Translations under genes and position numbers: made by a program
The notes under the pieces: model-generated
Told to the model about the DNA's origin: nothing
The model's database searches: none
Seen by the model: only the letters and a program-made list of their open reading frames with translations
In this document: one piece after another, positions 44,116 through 53,962 of the stretch
Layout of the letters: each line of letters opens with the position of its first letter
How positions within the stretch are numbered: position 1 is the first letter of the stretch
DNA from: Photobacterium proteolyticum
Lineage (GTDB): Bacteria; Pseudomonadota; Gammaproteobacteria; Enterobacterales; Vibrionaceae
Direction of reading: 5' to 3'
Length of the DNA stretch: 64,000 bases
NCBI RefSeq assembly: GCF_001939735.1
Contig: NZ_MJIL01000051.1
Coordinates: 1 to 64,000, forward strand

Positions 44116-44910
44116 TCAAAAGATTGTTTGGACTTTTCCCTTCCCGGCTACAGTGGCCCGGATAATTTTGGACGAACGGGAGTTTTTCACACTGATTTGT
44201 TCACTTTCAGCCCCATTCTCCATGGCAATGCCCTTCATGCTTGCCTGCATGCCATCCTTAACTGCAACTATCAGTACTTCATCTCCTTTTTCTATAAGCC
44301 AACGCCGCTGGAGATAGGAAGGACTTACTAACTGTCCTGAGCGGATACGGCGCTTGGTACGTTTTCCGATGATGGCCTGGAACTGGGTGACGAAATCTTT
44401 GTTGCGGTACAATGACAGCGTCTGCATTTTCAGCATGCTGGCATCGATTTTAGTGTCACGATTGATGGTGGTTTTGGCAACGACAACCGGCAGTTTGATG
44501 CGGACTTTAACCGTAGTGTTTATTCGCCACTTTTGCTCTGCACTGTCACAGCTAACCTGACGTTTCAGGTTGCCGATCGGCAGGGCTTGCTGATCGCTTG
44601 CACTGATGATCATTGGCTCAGGACACACGGGCAGATGATAGATTGATGCAGGAATTGCAATATCAATATCTGTTTCCAGATCTTGCCATTGGTGACGGAT
44701 GGCGAAGGTCTGAATCTCTTCCGTAATCTGGGTGCGTATCTGCATATGAAGCTGATCGGCTTTCACGGTTGTACTTTCGGGTTCCTGTTGGGCATATACG
44801 GACCTTGCAAGCATCAGGAAAGTGAAGGCCAAGCCTTTTCCCCACTTCCCTTTTTTCCGTTTAACTTCCGACTGGCGGAAGTTCCGCTTCCGTGTTTCTT
44901 TGTAACTCAT
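44116..44910 (-). CDS. flgA: FlgA, P-ring assembly chaperone (lateral)
   Basis: Periplasmic chaperone for FlgI P-ring assembly, 264 aa. A Sec signal (GLAFTFLMLARSVYA) follows an unusually long basic n-region (RKRNFRQSEVKRKKGKWGKG), so the true start could be slightly later. The SAF-like beta-clip domain is recognisable (TTINRDTKIDASML and SGQLVSPSYL). It is divergent from flgB over a 76-bp region holding a sigma-54 promoter. Confidence 0.9.
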   Translation of the reverse strand: MSYKETRKRNFRQSEVKRKKGKWGKGLAFTFLMLARSVYAQQEPESTTVKADQLHMQIRTQITEEIQTFAIRHQWQDLETDIDIAIPASIYHLPVCPEPMIISASDQQALPIGNLKRQVSCDSAEQKWRINTTVKVRIKLPVVVAKTTINRDTKIDASMLKMQTLSLYRNKDFVTQFQAIIGKRTKRRIRSGQLVSPSYLQRRWLIEKGDEVLIVAVKDGMQASMKGIAMENGAESEQISVKNSRSSKIIRATVAGKGKVQTIF

Positions 44911-44932
44911 TGATAAATAGTACCTAAATTTT

Positions 44933-44948
44933 TGGCACGCATTTTGAC
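44933..44948 (+). promoter_or_regulatory. sigma-54 promoter of the lateral flgB operon
   Basis: TGGCACG-CATT-TTGAC matches the -24/-12 consensus TGGCACRN4TTGCW except that the -12 GC is GA. It lies about 40 bp before the flgB start. Lateral hook-basal-body genes in Vibrio depend on sigma-54 and the activator LafK. Confidence 0.7.
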
Positions 44949-44986
44949 TATAAGATGTGATGCAAGCCAGACCTAAGGAAGAATCA

Positions 44987-45349
44987 ATGGCGATCAGTTT
45001 TGAAAATGCGCTAGGTGTTCACCCTGATGCGCTCAACTTCAGAGTTCAACGCACCAAGGTGTTGGCCAGTAACTTAGCAAATGTCGATACGCCTGGGTAT
45101 CTCGCAAAAGATTTAAGTTTTGAAACAGTGATGAAAAACACAGGCTCAAACAAGGTCGATAAGCCGGTACCACAACTTGATATCTCAGCGCAGTACTCAG
45201 TGCCATACCAGAACTCGAAAGACGGTAATACGGTGGAGCTGGGTGTCGAGCAGGCCAAGTTCACCCAGAACAACATGAGTTTTCAGACCAGCCTGACTTT
45301 TCTCAATATGAAGTTTAGCGGTCTAGCGAAAGCGATAGAGGGACGTTAA
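44987..45349 (+). CDS. flgB: FlgB, proximal rod protein (lateral)
   Basis: About 120 aa. The axial-protein N-motif VLASNLANVDTPGYLAKD is present, and the C-terminus fits rod proteins. I use ATG 44987 (MAISFENALG) with AAGGA upstream; the frame from 44957 adds ten residues. First gene of the flgBCDEFGHIJKL operon. Confidence 0.93.
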   Translation: MAISFENALGVHPDALNFRVQRTKVLASNLANVDTPGYLAKDLSFETVMKNTGSNKVDKPVPQLDISAQYSVPYQNSKDGNTVELGVEQAKFTQNNMSFQTSLTFLNMKFSGLAKAIEGR

Positions 45350-45353
45350 TACC

Positions 45354-45791
45354 ATGTCATTTACAGATATTTATTCCATCGCGGGATCGGCGATGACAGC
45401 ACAGACCGTAAGGTTGAATACTGTCGCCAGTAACCTGGCCAATGCTGATGCCGTGTCGGCTAACCCTGATGATGCCTATCAGGCACTCAAGCCCGTGTTT
45501 GCGACGGTATACAGCAACACCCAACTGACGACACGTAATGACAGTTACCCAAATGCGGAAGTACGGATTGTTGATGTGGTTCAAAACAAGGGCGATGCTG
45601 AAAAGCGCTTTGAGCCCCATAACCCGCTGGCCAATGATGAGGGGTATGTCTATTACCCGGATATTGATGTCGTATCTGAGATGGCAGACATGATGTCGGC
45701 AACCCGAAGCTTCGAGACCAATGTTGAAGTGCTGAGCAATGTGAAAAGTATGCAGCAAGGGCTGTTGCGCTTAGGTGAGGGCAGCCGATGA
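45354..45791 (+). CDS. flgC: FlgC, proximal rod protein (lateral)
   Basis: 145 aa, with the N-terminal axial motif LNTVASNLANADAVS and the C-terminal MMSATRSFETNVEVLSNVK helix. Starts 4 bp after flgB. Its stop overlaps the flgD start by 4 bp (ATGA), indicating coupled translation. Confidence 0.94.
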   Translation: MSFTDIYSIAGSAMTAQTVRLNTVASNLANADAVSANPDDAYQALKPVFATVYSNTQLTTRNDSYPNAEVRIVDVVQNKGDAEKRFEPHNPLANDEGYVYYPDIDVVSEMADMMSATRSFETNVEVLSNVKSMQQGLLRLGEGSR

Positions 45792-46465
45792 GCCTTGCAC
45801 AGTTTACCGCGCTAAGCAGCGATACACCTGCCGTGACCACTTCCGAGAGTCAGGTTCAGGCTAACCCGGCAGATATGAATGATGCGGGTGCGCTGAAGAA
45901 TGAATTTATTACCCTGATGGTGGCGCAGATCCAGAACCAGGACCCACTTAACCCGCTTGATGGCACCGAATACGTCGGTCAGCTGGCACAGTTCTCCCAG
46001 GTTGAAAGTACAGAAAACATGTCGAAAGTGATGCAAAACAGCATGGTATTGCTCGACAACATGCAAGTACTTTCAACAGCGGGCCTGGTCGGACAAACCG
46101 TTTATGTCAATACAAGTGAATTCGAGCTTTCCGGGCAGGCCCAACAGGGCAAAATTGAATTAGCACATCCCTCCAACCAGGTGACTTTGCTGATTAAAGA
46201 TGACTACGGCCAAACAACCAAGATGCCACTTGGAGCGCGAGGCAAGGGCGATGTTGATTTTACTATCGACCCTGATGCCCTCGGTTTGAAGCCGGGTAAT
46301 TATACCATCTCAGTCGAAGTCGAACAGGGACAGGCACAGCCTGCCTTACTATTGGCCGGTGAGGTTTCTCAGGTGCGTGTTCCAAGCAACGGTGGCGCGG
46401 CGCTGGTCAATGTGGCTGGAGTCGGCAGTGTACCTTTTTATCAGATTAGCCAGTTTGGGGCTTAA
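45788..46465 (+). CDS. flgD: FlgD, hook cap protein (lateral)
   Basis: 225 aa. The conserved N-terminal cap motif is present (FITLMVAQIQNQDPLNPLDG), followed by a tudor/FnIII-like C-terminal domain. FlgD caps the growing hook and is discarded on completion. Overlaps flgC. Confidence 0.95.
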   Translation: MSLAQFTALSSDTPAVTTSESQVQANPADMNDAGALKNEFITLMVAQIQNQDPLNPLDGTEYVGQLAQFSQVESTENMSKVMQNSMVLLDNMQVLSTAGLVGQTVYVNTSEFELSGQAQQGKIELAHPSNQVTLLIKDDYGQTTKMPLGARGKGDVDFTIDPDALGLKPGNYTISVEVEQGQAQPALLLAGEVSQVRVPSNGGAALVNVAGVGSVPFYQISQFGA

Positions 46466-46492
46466 CCCGACATCACTCGAAAAGAGGATCTT

Positions 46493-47680
46493 ATGAGTTT
46501 TGATATTGCATTAAGTGGGCTGGGCGCAACCAATGTTCAGCTAAATACCATTAGTAACAACATCGCCAACGTATCAACATCCGGTTTTAAAGAGTCACGT
46601 ACTGAATTTTCTGCGGTTTACAACGGCATGCAGCCAGGTGGGGTAGAAGTTGCTTCCATTTCGCAGAATTTCGACAAGAACGGCTCAGTAAGTGGCACGG
46701 GACGCTCGCTGGATTTGGCGATTAACGGAGGGGGATTTTTTGTTACCAAGGACAACACTGGCCAACTGCTTTATACCCGTTCCGGAGTTTTTGGGACTGA
46801 TAAAAATAACAACATCGTTAGCAACAATGGCATGAAGCTGCAAGGCTATGGGGTTGACGGTAATAATCGCCTACAAACTGGTGCAGTCAGCGATCTGCGC
46901 ATCACCACATCATCACTTTCTGCTAAAGCGACGGATCAAATTGACTTTGTTGCCAACTTTGATGCGCGAGTGAATGTGCCAACTACCACACCTTTTGATG
47001 CCACTGATACCGATACCTTCAACTCGTCATATACCTCGAAGATTCATGACTCACTGGGCAACCCACATACAGTGACGCAGTACTTTGCAAAAACCGGTGA
47101 CAACCAATGGGATGTCCATGTTCAGGTTGATGGCGGTTCGGTCGTACATACCGAAGCCGTCACCTTCAATACCGATGGCACACTGGCTACGCCAACCGGA
47201 AACTTCAATATTGCCTTTCCTGCTCCCGGCGCTGAGCCAGTGAGCATAGATATCAGCCTTAACGGTACAACTCAGTTTGGCGCCGACTTTGGTGTGAGTA
47301 CCAACAGTCCGAACGGTTACTCGTCAGGTGAATTGGCTGGTGTACGTGTTGAAGACAACGGCATGGTGTTTGCCACTTATACCAATGGTCAGTCTCAGCT
47401 TCAGGGGCAGGTAATTTTGGCTGACTTTGCCAATGCTCAGGGCCTGGTTAAAACGGGTAATACATCTTGGATGCAAAGCTTCAGCTCTGGTGCGCCGATT
47501 AACGGTGTACCGGGTAGCGGTACCCTGGGTGGTCTGACTGCAGGTGCACTGGAAGGCTCTAATGTGGACTTGACCAGCGAGTTGGTCAGCCTGATGACAG
47601 CCCAGCGAAACTACCAGGCTAACGCAAAAACCATTTCAACTTCCGATCAACTGACCCAGGCGCTGTTTAATGCAGTTTAG
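46493..47680 (+). CDS. flgE: FlgE, hook protein (lateral)
   Basis: 395 aa. N-terminal LSGLGATNVQLNTISNNIAN and C-terminal LEGSNVDLTSELVSLMTAQR segments form the D0 coiled coil, and the central D1-D2 part is of normal length for a lateral hook. GAGGA lies upstream of ATG. Confidence 0.96.
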   Translation: MSFDIALSGLGATNVQLNTISNNIANVSTSGFKESRTEFSAVYNGMQPGGVEVASISQNFDKNGSVSGTGRSLDLAINGGGFFVTKDNTGQLLYTRSGVFGTDKNNNIVSNNGMKLQGYGVDGNNRLQTGAVSDLRITTSSLSAKATDQIDFVANFDARVNVPTTTPFDATDTDTFNSSYTSKIHDSLGNPHTVTQYFAKTGDNQWDVHVQVDGGSVVHTEAVTFNTDGTLATPTGNFNIAFPAPGAEPVSIDISLNGTTQFGADFGVSTNSPNGYSSGELAGVRVEDNGMVFATYTNGQSQLQGQVILADFANAQGLVKTGNTSWMQSFSSGAPINGVPGSGTLGGLTAGALEGSNVDLTSELVSLMTAQRNYQANAKTISTSDQLTQALFNAV

Positions 47681-47708
47681 CCTGATGACAGATTTTAAGG
47701 ATTGAGCA

Positions 47709-48440
47709 ATGGATAGTTTGCTATATACCGCCACCACTGGTGCTAGCCGGGTTATGAAAGCCCAGCACGTGCGCTCCAACAATTTGTCAAACGCAGACAC
47801 CGCGGGTTTTCGTGCAGATATGGAACGGGTACAGAGTATTCAGCTGCAAGGTGCGGGCTTTGATGGTCGCACCATGGTGGTGACGAACTCTGCCGCGACA
47901 CGGTTTGACTCGGGTGATCTGATTAAGACCGGTCGCAACCTTGATGTGGCAATTAATGGTGAGGGTTTCTTTACCGTGCAAACTCCGGTCGGCAATGAAG
48001 CCTATACCCGTGCCGGTAATATTCGTGTCGATCAGCAGGGCAACATGACAGTGAACGGTTTCCCGCTGATGGCAGAAGGGGATCCGATCACTCTGCCTGA
48101 ATATCAGCATATTGAGATCAGTGATAAAGGCGTTATTTCGGTGATCCCGCCGGGCGGCGGGGCAGAAGTTGAGGTTGGCCAGCTAAAGTTGGTCAAACCG
48201 GCTTATACCGAGCTGCAAAAAGAAAGTGACGGCCTGCTTCATGCCCGCGATGGTGGTGAGTTCCCGGCTGATGCAACAGTCGCGGTAGCTGCCGAGCATT
48301 TGGAAGGCAGTAACGTTTCAGCCATTGATGAATTGGTGAACGTGATGTCGCTAACGCGCAATTTTGAAATGCAGGTACGGATGATGAAAACAGCCGAAAC
48401 GCTGGCCCAGGCCGGTAATCGCCTGATGAGCAGCCGTTAA
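47709..48440 (+). CDS. flgF: FlgF, proximal rod protein (lateral)
   Basis: 243 aa. MDSLLYTATTGASRVMKAQ and RSNNLSNADTAGFRADME at the N-terminus and EGSNVSAIDELVNVMSLTR near the C-terminus identify FlgF. Confidence 0.95.
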   Translation: MDSLLYTATTGASRVMKAQHVRSNNLSNADTAGFRADMERVQSIQLQGAGFDGRTMVVTNSAATRFDSGDLIKTGRNLDVAINGEGFFTVQTPVGNEAYTRAGNIRVDQQGNMTVNGFPLMAEGDPITLPEYQHIEISDKGVISVIPPGGGAEVEVGQLKLVKPAYTELQKESDGLLHARDGGEFPADATVAVAAEHLEGSNVSAIDELVNVMSLTRNFEMQVRMMKTAETLAQAGNRLMSSR

Positions 48441-48488
48441 GGTCCCTTTGAGTAGGTGAGCCCGAAACTAGACAGTTAGGAGAGAGCA

Positions 48489-49274
48489 ATGCATTCAGCA
48501 TTATGGGTAAGTAAAACAGGGATGGCGGCGCAAGATACCAAGATGACAGCCATCTCCAATAACCTCGCGAACGTCAATACGGTGGGCTTCAAGCGCGATC
48601 GTGTGGTATTTGAGGATCTGTTCTATAGCATTCAGCGTCAGCCTGGGGCACAGGTCGACCAGATTAATGAACTGCCGAGCGGAGTCCAACTGGGCAGCGG
48701 TGTCCGTGTGGTGGGTACTCAGAAGGTATTTACCCAGGGCAACTCGCAAAATACCAGTCAGGAAATGGATCTGGCTGTAATGGGGGCGGGTTTTTTCCAG
48801 ATCGAAAATTCAGACGGGGAAATCATGTATACCCGCAACGGCCAGTTTCATGTTAACTCCGAGGGGTTGATGGTAAACAGCCAGGGGCTGCCGCTGTCGC
48901 CGCAAATCCAAATCCCTGAAAACGCCACAAGCTTGTCTGTCGGTGTTGACGGAATCGTGACCTCAACCGTTGCCGGAGATCCTCAGCCCCAGGAGCTGGG
49001 CCAAATTACGCTGGCTAAATTTATTAACCCGGCTGGTTTGGAAGCCGTAGGCGGCAACCTGTTCCGAGAAACTGAAGCGAGCGGCCAGGCCGACGAGCTG
49101 ATTGCGGGTCTGGATGGTGCCGGTAGCATCAAGCAAGGGGCACTGGAAGGCTCGAATGTACAGGTGGTGGAGGAGATGGTTGACATGATCACGACCCAGC
49201 GCGCGTACGAGATGAATGCCAAGGTAGTGTCTGCTGCCGACGATATGCTGAAGTTCGTGGCACAGTCGGTGTAA
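48489..49274 (+). CDS. flgG: FlgG, distal rod protein (lateral)
   Basis: 261 aa. MHSALWVSKTGMAAQDTKM with ISNNLANVNTVGFKRDRV and the LEGSNVQVVEEMVDMITTQR C-terminal helix are characteristic of the distal rod protein. AGGAG lies upstream. Confidence 0.96.
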   Translation: MHSALWVSKTGMAAQDTKMTAISNNLANVNTVGFKRDRVVFEDLFYSIQRQPGAQVDQINELPSGVQLGSGVRVVGTQKVFTQGNSQNTSQEMDLAVMGAGFFQIENSDGEIMYTRNGQFHVNSEGLMVNSQGLPLSPQIQIPENATSLSVGVDGIVTSTVAGDPQPQELGQITLAKFINPAGLEAVGGNLFRETEASGQADELIAGLDGAGSIKQGALEGSNVQVVEEMVDMITTQRAYEMNAKVVSAADDMLKFVAQSV

Positions 49275-49284
49275 GGAGGCAGTG

Positions 49285-49962
49285 ATGAAATGGCTTACTT
49301 CCCCTGTTGTTGTTTTGCTTGCGGGCTCGCTGCTCGCTGGGTGTAGTGTGCGTCCGGAATTTGTTCCGCCGGAGCCAAACGATGAGGCTTATGCCCCGCC
49401 GCCGTTGGATTATTCCCTGCCGGATGCTGCCGACGGGAGCCTGTATCGTCACCAGTATATGATGACGTTGTTCCAGGATCGCCGGGCCTACCGTATCGGG
49501 GATGTGCTGACTATTTTGCTTGACGAGGAAACTCAGTCGAGTAAAAAAGCAGATACCAAGTATGACAAGGGATCATCAGTCAATTTTGCCGCTCCGACAT
49601 TCGGCACTAATGCTATCGATGATCTCGCCGTAGGTATCGATTCCAACCGAGCCTTTGATGGCTCGGCGGCCAGCTCGCAGGGTAATAAGCTGGAAGGGGC
49701 CATTACTGTCACTGTGCATGAAGTGTTACCAAACGGGGTGCTTCGAATACGTGGTGAAAAGTGGATTCGTCTTAATCAGGGCGATGAGTTCATCCGTCTG
49801 ACGGGTATTGTTCGTGTTGATGATATCGACCGTCGCAACCAGGTGTCATCACTGCGTATCGGGGATGCCCGGATCACCTATTCCGGCCGGGGAGCTCTTG
49901 CCGACAGCAATGCCGCCGGCTGGCTTACCCAGTTCTTTAACAGCCCATGGATGCCTTACTAA
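49285..49962 (+). CDS. flgH: FlgH, L-ring lipoprotein (lateral)
   Basis: About 225 aa, outer-membrane ring subunit. The lipoprotein signal ends SLLAGC, followed by [30 protein letters not shown] and [14 protein letters not shown] are family motifs. AAGGAGG precedes adjacent GTG 49282 and ATG 49285; I use the ATG. Its stop TAATG overlaps the flgI start. Confidence 0.95.
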   Translation: MKWLTSPVVVLLAGSLLAGCSVRPEFVPPEPNDEAYAPPPLDYSLPDAADGSLYRHQYMMTLFQDRRAYRIGDVLTILLDEETQSSKKADTKYDKGSSVNFAAPTFGTNAIDDLAVGIDSNRAFDGSAASSQGNKLEGAITVTVHEVLPNGVLRIRGEKWIRLNQGDEFIRLTGIVRVDDIDRRNQVSSLRIGDARITYSGRGALADSNAAGWLTQFFNSPWMPY

Positions 49963-51086
49963 TGAACAAACTCAGCACCTTGCTTTTTCTCCTGCTGGTT
50001 ATGGGTGTGTCAGCCTTCATGACCCAGCCTGCTCGCGCATCAGCACCAATGCCGATTATGGACCTGGTCGATGTTCAGGGAATCAGGAATAACCAGTTGG
50101 TGGGTTACGGTCTGGTCGTCGGCCTCGATGGAACCGGTGATCGAAACCAGGTGAAATTCACCAGCCAGTCTATTACCAATATGCTGCGCCAGTTTGGGGT
50201 TCAGATCGGCGATAAAACAGATCCCAAGTTAAAAAATGTCGCGTCTGTGAGTGTTACCGCTTATGTCACGCCAATGGCCGGACCGGGGCAGGAGCTGAAT
50301 ATCGTGGTGTCCTCAATTGGTGATGCCAAGAGCCTGCGTGGCGGTACTTTGCTGATGACACCGCTTCGAGGTATTGATGGCGAAGTGTACGCCGTTGCTC
50401 AGGGCAATGTTGTTGTCGGCGGTGTGCAGGCAGAAGGGCGGAGTGGGTCGAAAATTACCATTAATACGCCAACTACAGGCCGGATCCCAAACGGTGCGAC
50501 TCTGGAACGCGAAATACCATCAGACTTCAACGATAAACCAACAATTACTCTTAACTTGCGTAAGCCCAGCTTCACCACGGCTAAGAATATTGCCCGAGTT
50601 ATCAATGTAACATTCGGTCCTGATGTCGCGACGGCTATTAATAAAGGTCGGGTTGAAATGCGGGCCCCGCGCAATACCCAGCAGCGGGTGACTTTCATGT
50701 CGATGCTAGAAGACTTGGCTGTCGTGGAAGGGCGTAAACCAGCCCGTGTCGTTTTTAATTCCAGAACAGGCACCGTTGTGGTGGGTAAAAACGTTCAGGT
50801 TAGCGAAGCGGCGGTCAGCCATGGCAGCCTGACGGTTACTATTTCAGAGCGTCAGCAGGTAAGCCAGCCCAATGCTTTTGGCGAGGGTGAAACTACCGTG
50901 GTCAATGATTCAACCGTAGACATTAGCCAGGATAAGGCACAAATGTATATTTGGCCGGAAGGGACCGAGCTCAATACGATTGTGAATGCGGTTAATAGCC
51001 TTGGTGCGACACCGGATGACTTGATGTCTATTCTGCAAGGCTTGCATGAAGCTGGTGCGCTCAATGCTGAGCTGGTTGTGATTTAA
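49962..51086 (+). CDS. flgI: FlgI, P-ring protein (lateral)
   Basis: About 374 aa, periplasmic ring subunit. The Sec signal ends near QPARASA, and the mature protein starts [30 protein letters not shown] and the C-terminal [20 protein letters not shown] are invariant FlgI features. I use ATG 49962, which overlaps the flgH stop. Confidence 0.96.
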   Translation: MNKLSTLLFLLLVMGVSAFMTQPARASAPMPIMDLVDVQGIRNNQLVGYGLVVGLDGTGDRNQVKFTSQSITNMLRQFGVQIGDKTDPKLKNVASVSVTAYVTPMAGPGQELNIVVSSIGDAKSLRGGTLLMTPLRGIDGEVYAVAQGNVVVGGVQAEGRSGSKITINTPTTGRIPNGATLEREIPSDFNDKPTITLNLRKPSFTTAKNIARVINVTFGPDVATAINKGRVEMRAPRNTQQRVTFMSMLEDLAVVEGRKPARVVFNSRTGTVVVGKNVQVSEAAVSHGSLTVTISERQQVSQPNAFGEGETTVVNDSTVDISQDKAQMYIWPEGTELNTIVNAVNSLGATPDDLMSILQGLHEAGALNAELVVI

Positions 51087-51095
51087 GGAGTCTTG

Positions 51096-51662
51096 ATGAA
51101 AGTTGAAGGTAACGGTGAGAGTACCCAATATACAGCCATGCTGTATCACGACAACAGTGCGCTCGCCAATATTAGGCATAGTAGTGACAAGCAACAGGCG
51201 CTGGAGTCTGTTGCCGGCCAGTTTGAGGCGCTGTTTTTGCAAATGGTGCTGCGACAGATGCGTAGCAGTAGCGACGTTTTGTCTCCAGAGGACAATCCTT
51301 TTTCAAGCAAGGAGCAGGGCGTATATCGCGATTTTTATGATGGCCAACTGGCAATTGAGATGGCTAAAAAACAGAACAGCGGTATTGCCGACATGCTGGT
51401 AAAGCAATTAAGCCCGAGCCAGGCGGAGGCGGTGGTAAAAATGGTCGAGCCTGTTAATGAAGCTGGGGGCTCAGAGGTTATGAGGCCAGGAGTAAAGCTG
51501 GAAGCGAGCTCTCAAAACCAGCAGGCACAGGCTGCTAAACCTCTTAACGAAGCCGGGCCTAAGGTCGCCTATGAATCACAAGTCGCTTTAAAAGATAGCG
51601 ATAAAGTGGTGAGGAGCACCGTTGCTTTTCAGCAGCCACTGATTCGTAAGATGGAGCTTTAA
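51096..51662 (+). CDS. flgJ: FlgJ, rod-capping protein without muramidase domain (lateral)
   Basis: 188 aa, much shorter than polar FlgJ (about 310 aa or more). Only the N-terminal rod-binding domain is present: QFEALFLQMVLRQMRSSSD and SKEQGVYRDFYDGQLAIEMA, ending near residue 105. A low-complexity Ala/Glu/Gln tail replaces the C-terminal beta-N-acetylglucosaminidase domain. This is typical of lateral systems; wall hydrolysis must be supplied in trans, probably by the transglycosylase at 42329-43240. ATG 51096 follows GGAG. Confidence 0.9.
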   Translation: MKVEGNGESTQYTAMLYHDNSALANIRHSSDKQQALESVAGQFEALFLQMVLRQMRSSSDVLSPEDNPFSSKEQGVYRDFYDGQLAIEMAKKQNSGIADMLVKQLSPSQAEAVVKMVEPVNEAGGSEVMRPGVKLEASSQNQQAQAAKPLNEAGPKVAYESQVALKDSDKVVRSTVAFQQPLIRKMEL

Positions 51663-51667
51663 CAGCA

Positions 51668-53041
51668 ATGAGTTTGATTAATATTGCATTAACCGGATTG
51701 AATGCCAATAAGGCCGCGCTTGATGTGACGGCTCAAAATGTGGCAAACGTCAATACACCTGGGTACAGCCGCCAGCAGGCAATGATGAATGCATTGGGCC
51801 CCGGTAACAATGATCGTTACAGTGCGGGTGGCGGGGTAGAGGTAACCAGCATTCGCCGAGTGACTGATCAATACCTTGTCAAGCAGACCTGGGCGACGAA
51901 CAGTCAGGCATCCTATTCATCCCGGTACCTGACCAACATGAGTCAGCTAGAAAATATGCTTGGGGCCGATGGCTTCAATCTCTCCGCTGGTTTAGACACC
52001 TTGTTTGCTGCGTTGAATGATGCATCGGTCAAGCCGGAATCCCTCCCGCTTCGCCAGCAAATAATCAACGAGGCGGAAGCCCTGTCTCACCGCTTTAAGA
52101 CCTTGACAGAATCCCTTCATGCCCAGCATAAAGACATGAATGATCAGCGTGGGGCCGCTATCGAGCATGCTAACAGCCTTATCGATAACATTGCTGATAT
52201 TAATCGTCAGATTGTTGAAATTTCGGGGACAAATGGCAATCCCGCCCAGCTGTTGGATGCGCGTGATAACCTTATTGGTCAGTTGTCGCAAGTCGTTGAT
52301 ATCAAAACGACCGATCAGCCCGATGGCAGCCTCCAGGTAACATTGGCATCGGGACAGCCGCTGGTACTGGGGGGAGAGGCGGCTCAACTGGCAGCCATGC
52401 CGGATCCTTCAGATCCGTATCTGGCGGATTTGAATGTAGAGTTTGCCGGTCAGCGTTTTTCTGTCAGCGGCAAGGTCGGTGGTGAAATCGGTGCCATTAC
52501 CGCATATCAGGTTGAAGCTATCAAGCCATATCAGGATGCCTTGAACGATATGGCAGCCTCGCTTGCCGATGCATTCAATAACACCTTGTCTACGGGTAAA
52601 GATCTTAACAATAACCCGGGAACCCCGTTATTTACCTACGATCCTGCCAACCCATCGGCAAGTCTGGATATTACAGGTCTTACGCCTGAGGAGCTTGCTC
52701 TTTCATCCGACGGTAACCCGGGCAATAGCGATGTGCTTAAGGACCTAATCAGTATCAGCAATCAGGCCTTTTCTGTTTCAGGTTTTGGCAATGTCACCCT
52801 GAATGATGCTTTTTCGTCGATGGTAGGGGAAACGGCGATCAAGACGCGTCAGGCGACGTCCGATTATAAGGCGACCGAGAGCTTGAACCAGCAGGCTGTT
52901 GCTGCACGAGATAATCTGAGTGCTGTTAACAGTGATGAAGAAGCGGCGAACCTGATGGTTTTTGCCAATGCCTACCAGGCCAACATGAAGGTGATCAGTA
53001 CAGCCAACCAGTTGTTCGATACTGTTTTAAAGTTATTTTAA
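51668..53041 (+). CDS. flgK: FlgK, hook-filament junction protein HAP1 (lateral)
   Basis: 457 aa. N-terminal LNANKAALDVTAQNVANVNT and PGYSRQQAMM, and the C-terminal MVFANAYQANMKVISTANQL coiled coil, identify FlgK; the length is short but normal for lateral HAP1. Confidence 0.95.
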   Translation: MSLINIALTGLNANKAALDVTAQNVANVNTPGYSRQQAMMNALGPGNNDRYSAGGGVEVTSIRRVTDQYLVKQTWATNSQASYSSRYLTNMSQLENMLGADGFNLSAGLDTLFAALNDASVKPESLPLRQQIINEAEALSHRFKTLTESLHAQHKDMNDQRGAAIEHANSLIDNIADINRQIVEISGTNGNPAQLLDARDNLIGQLSQVVDIKTTDQPDGSLQVTLASGQPLVLGGEAAQLAAMPDPSDPYLADLNVEFAGQRFSVSGKVGGEIGAITAYQVEAIKPYQDALNDMAASLADAFNNTLSTGKDLNNNPGTPLFTYDPANPSASLDITGLTPEELALSSDGNPGNSDVLKDLISISNQAFSVSGFGNVTLNDAFSSMVGETAIKTRQATSDYKATESLNQQAVAARDNLSAVNSDEEAANLMVFANAYQANMKVISTANQLFDTVLKLF

Positions 53042-53050
53042 GGGGATGCA

Positions 53051-53947
53051 ATGAGGATCAGTGATACCCAGTTTAGTCAGATGATGCTGCAGAGTCTGCA
53101 CACCAACAACGCCGGTTTGGGGGAAGTGTTGCAGCAAATGTCTACAGGTAAGCGAATTACCAAGCTGTCTGATGCACCTATCGATTCGATTAAGTTGCTC
53201 AACCTGTCACGAGAAGGCAGTGCAATCAATCAGTATCAAGACAACATTCAAAATGTGAAAACCGCGCTATCAAGCCAGGAAGTGTATCTTGATGCTTCCA
53301 ATGAAACGGTCAAGAGCATGCGTGAACTGGTGTTGTGGGGGGCTAATGGGAGCATGACCAATGAGGATCGCGCCGGTATCATCAGTGAGCTGGAAAGCTT
53401 GAGAGATTCTCTGTTGTCGTCGTTCAACGCCCAAGACGAGGAAGGCCATTACCTCTTCTCGGGGACCCAAACTGACACGCCGTCTGTGTCAGTAACGGGT
53501 AACGGCTACGCAATCGATGGTAATGCGGATAAGCGAGTCGTCACGGTTGCTAAGGGAGTGACCATGGAGTCTAATCTGACGGCACAGGAAATACTGGATC
53601 TGGGGGGAGACAATGTGATCAACCAGATCGACCGTATGATTACAGAGTTTCAGAATCCCACCGCCAATTTTCAGGCCGAAGTGGATAGTACGCTTGCTGC
53701 TATAGATAGCACCCTTGGCAATATACTTGGTGCGATGACCTCGATAGGGGGACGCCACAACAATCTTGATTTGCTTGAAAGCAGTCACGGAGAAAACAAG
53801 CTCTTTGTCGATAAGGTGACTGGTGATTTAGAAGCTCTCGATTATGGAGAAGCCTCGGTTCGTTTAACCAACTATATGAGCGCCCTTGAGGCGACTCAGG
53901 CCAGTTATGTGAAGATCAATGACTTATCTCTGTTTAATCGATTGTAA
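53051..53947 (+). CDS. flgL: FlgL, hook-filament junction protein HAP3 (lateral)
   Basis: 298 aa flagellin-like junction protein: MRISDTQFSQMMLQSLHTNN and LQQMSTGKRITKLSDAPID at the N-terminus, and LTNYMSALEATQASYVKIND at the end. AGGGG lies upstream of the start; last canonical gene of the flgB-L operon. Confidence 0.94.
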   Translation: MRISDTQFSQMMLQSLHTNNAGLGEVLQQMSTGKRITKLSDAPIDSIKLLNLSREGSAINQYQDNIQNVKTALSSQEVYLDASNETVKSMRELVLWGANGSMTNEDRAGIISELESLRDSLLSSFNAQDEEGHYLFSGTQTDTPSVSVTGNGYAIDGNADKRVVTVAKGVTMESNLTAQEILDLGGDNVINQIDRMITEFQNPTANFQAEVDSTLAAIDSTLGNILGAMTSIGGRHNNLDLLESSHGENKLFVDKVTGDLEALDYGEASVRLTNYMSALEATQASYVKINDLSLFNRL

Positions 53948-53962
53948 GGTCAAAGATACGAT

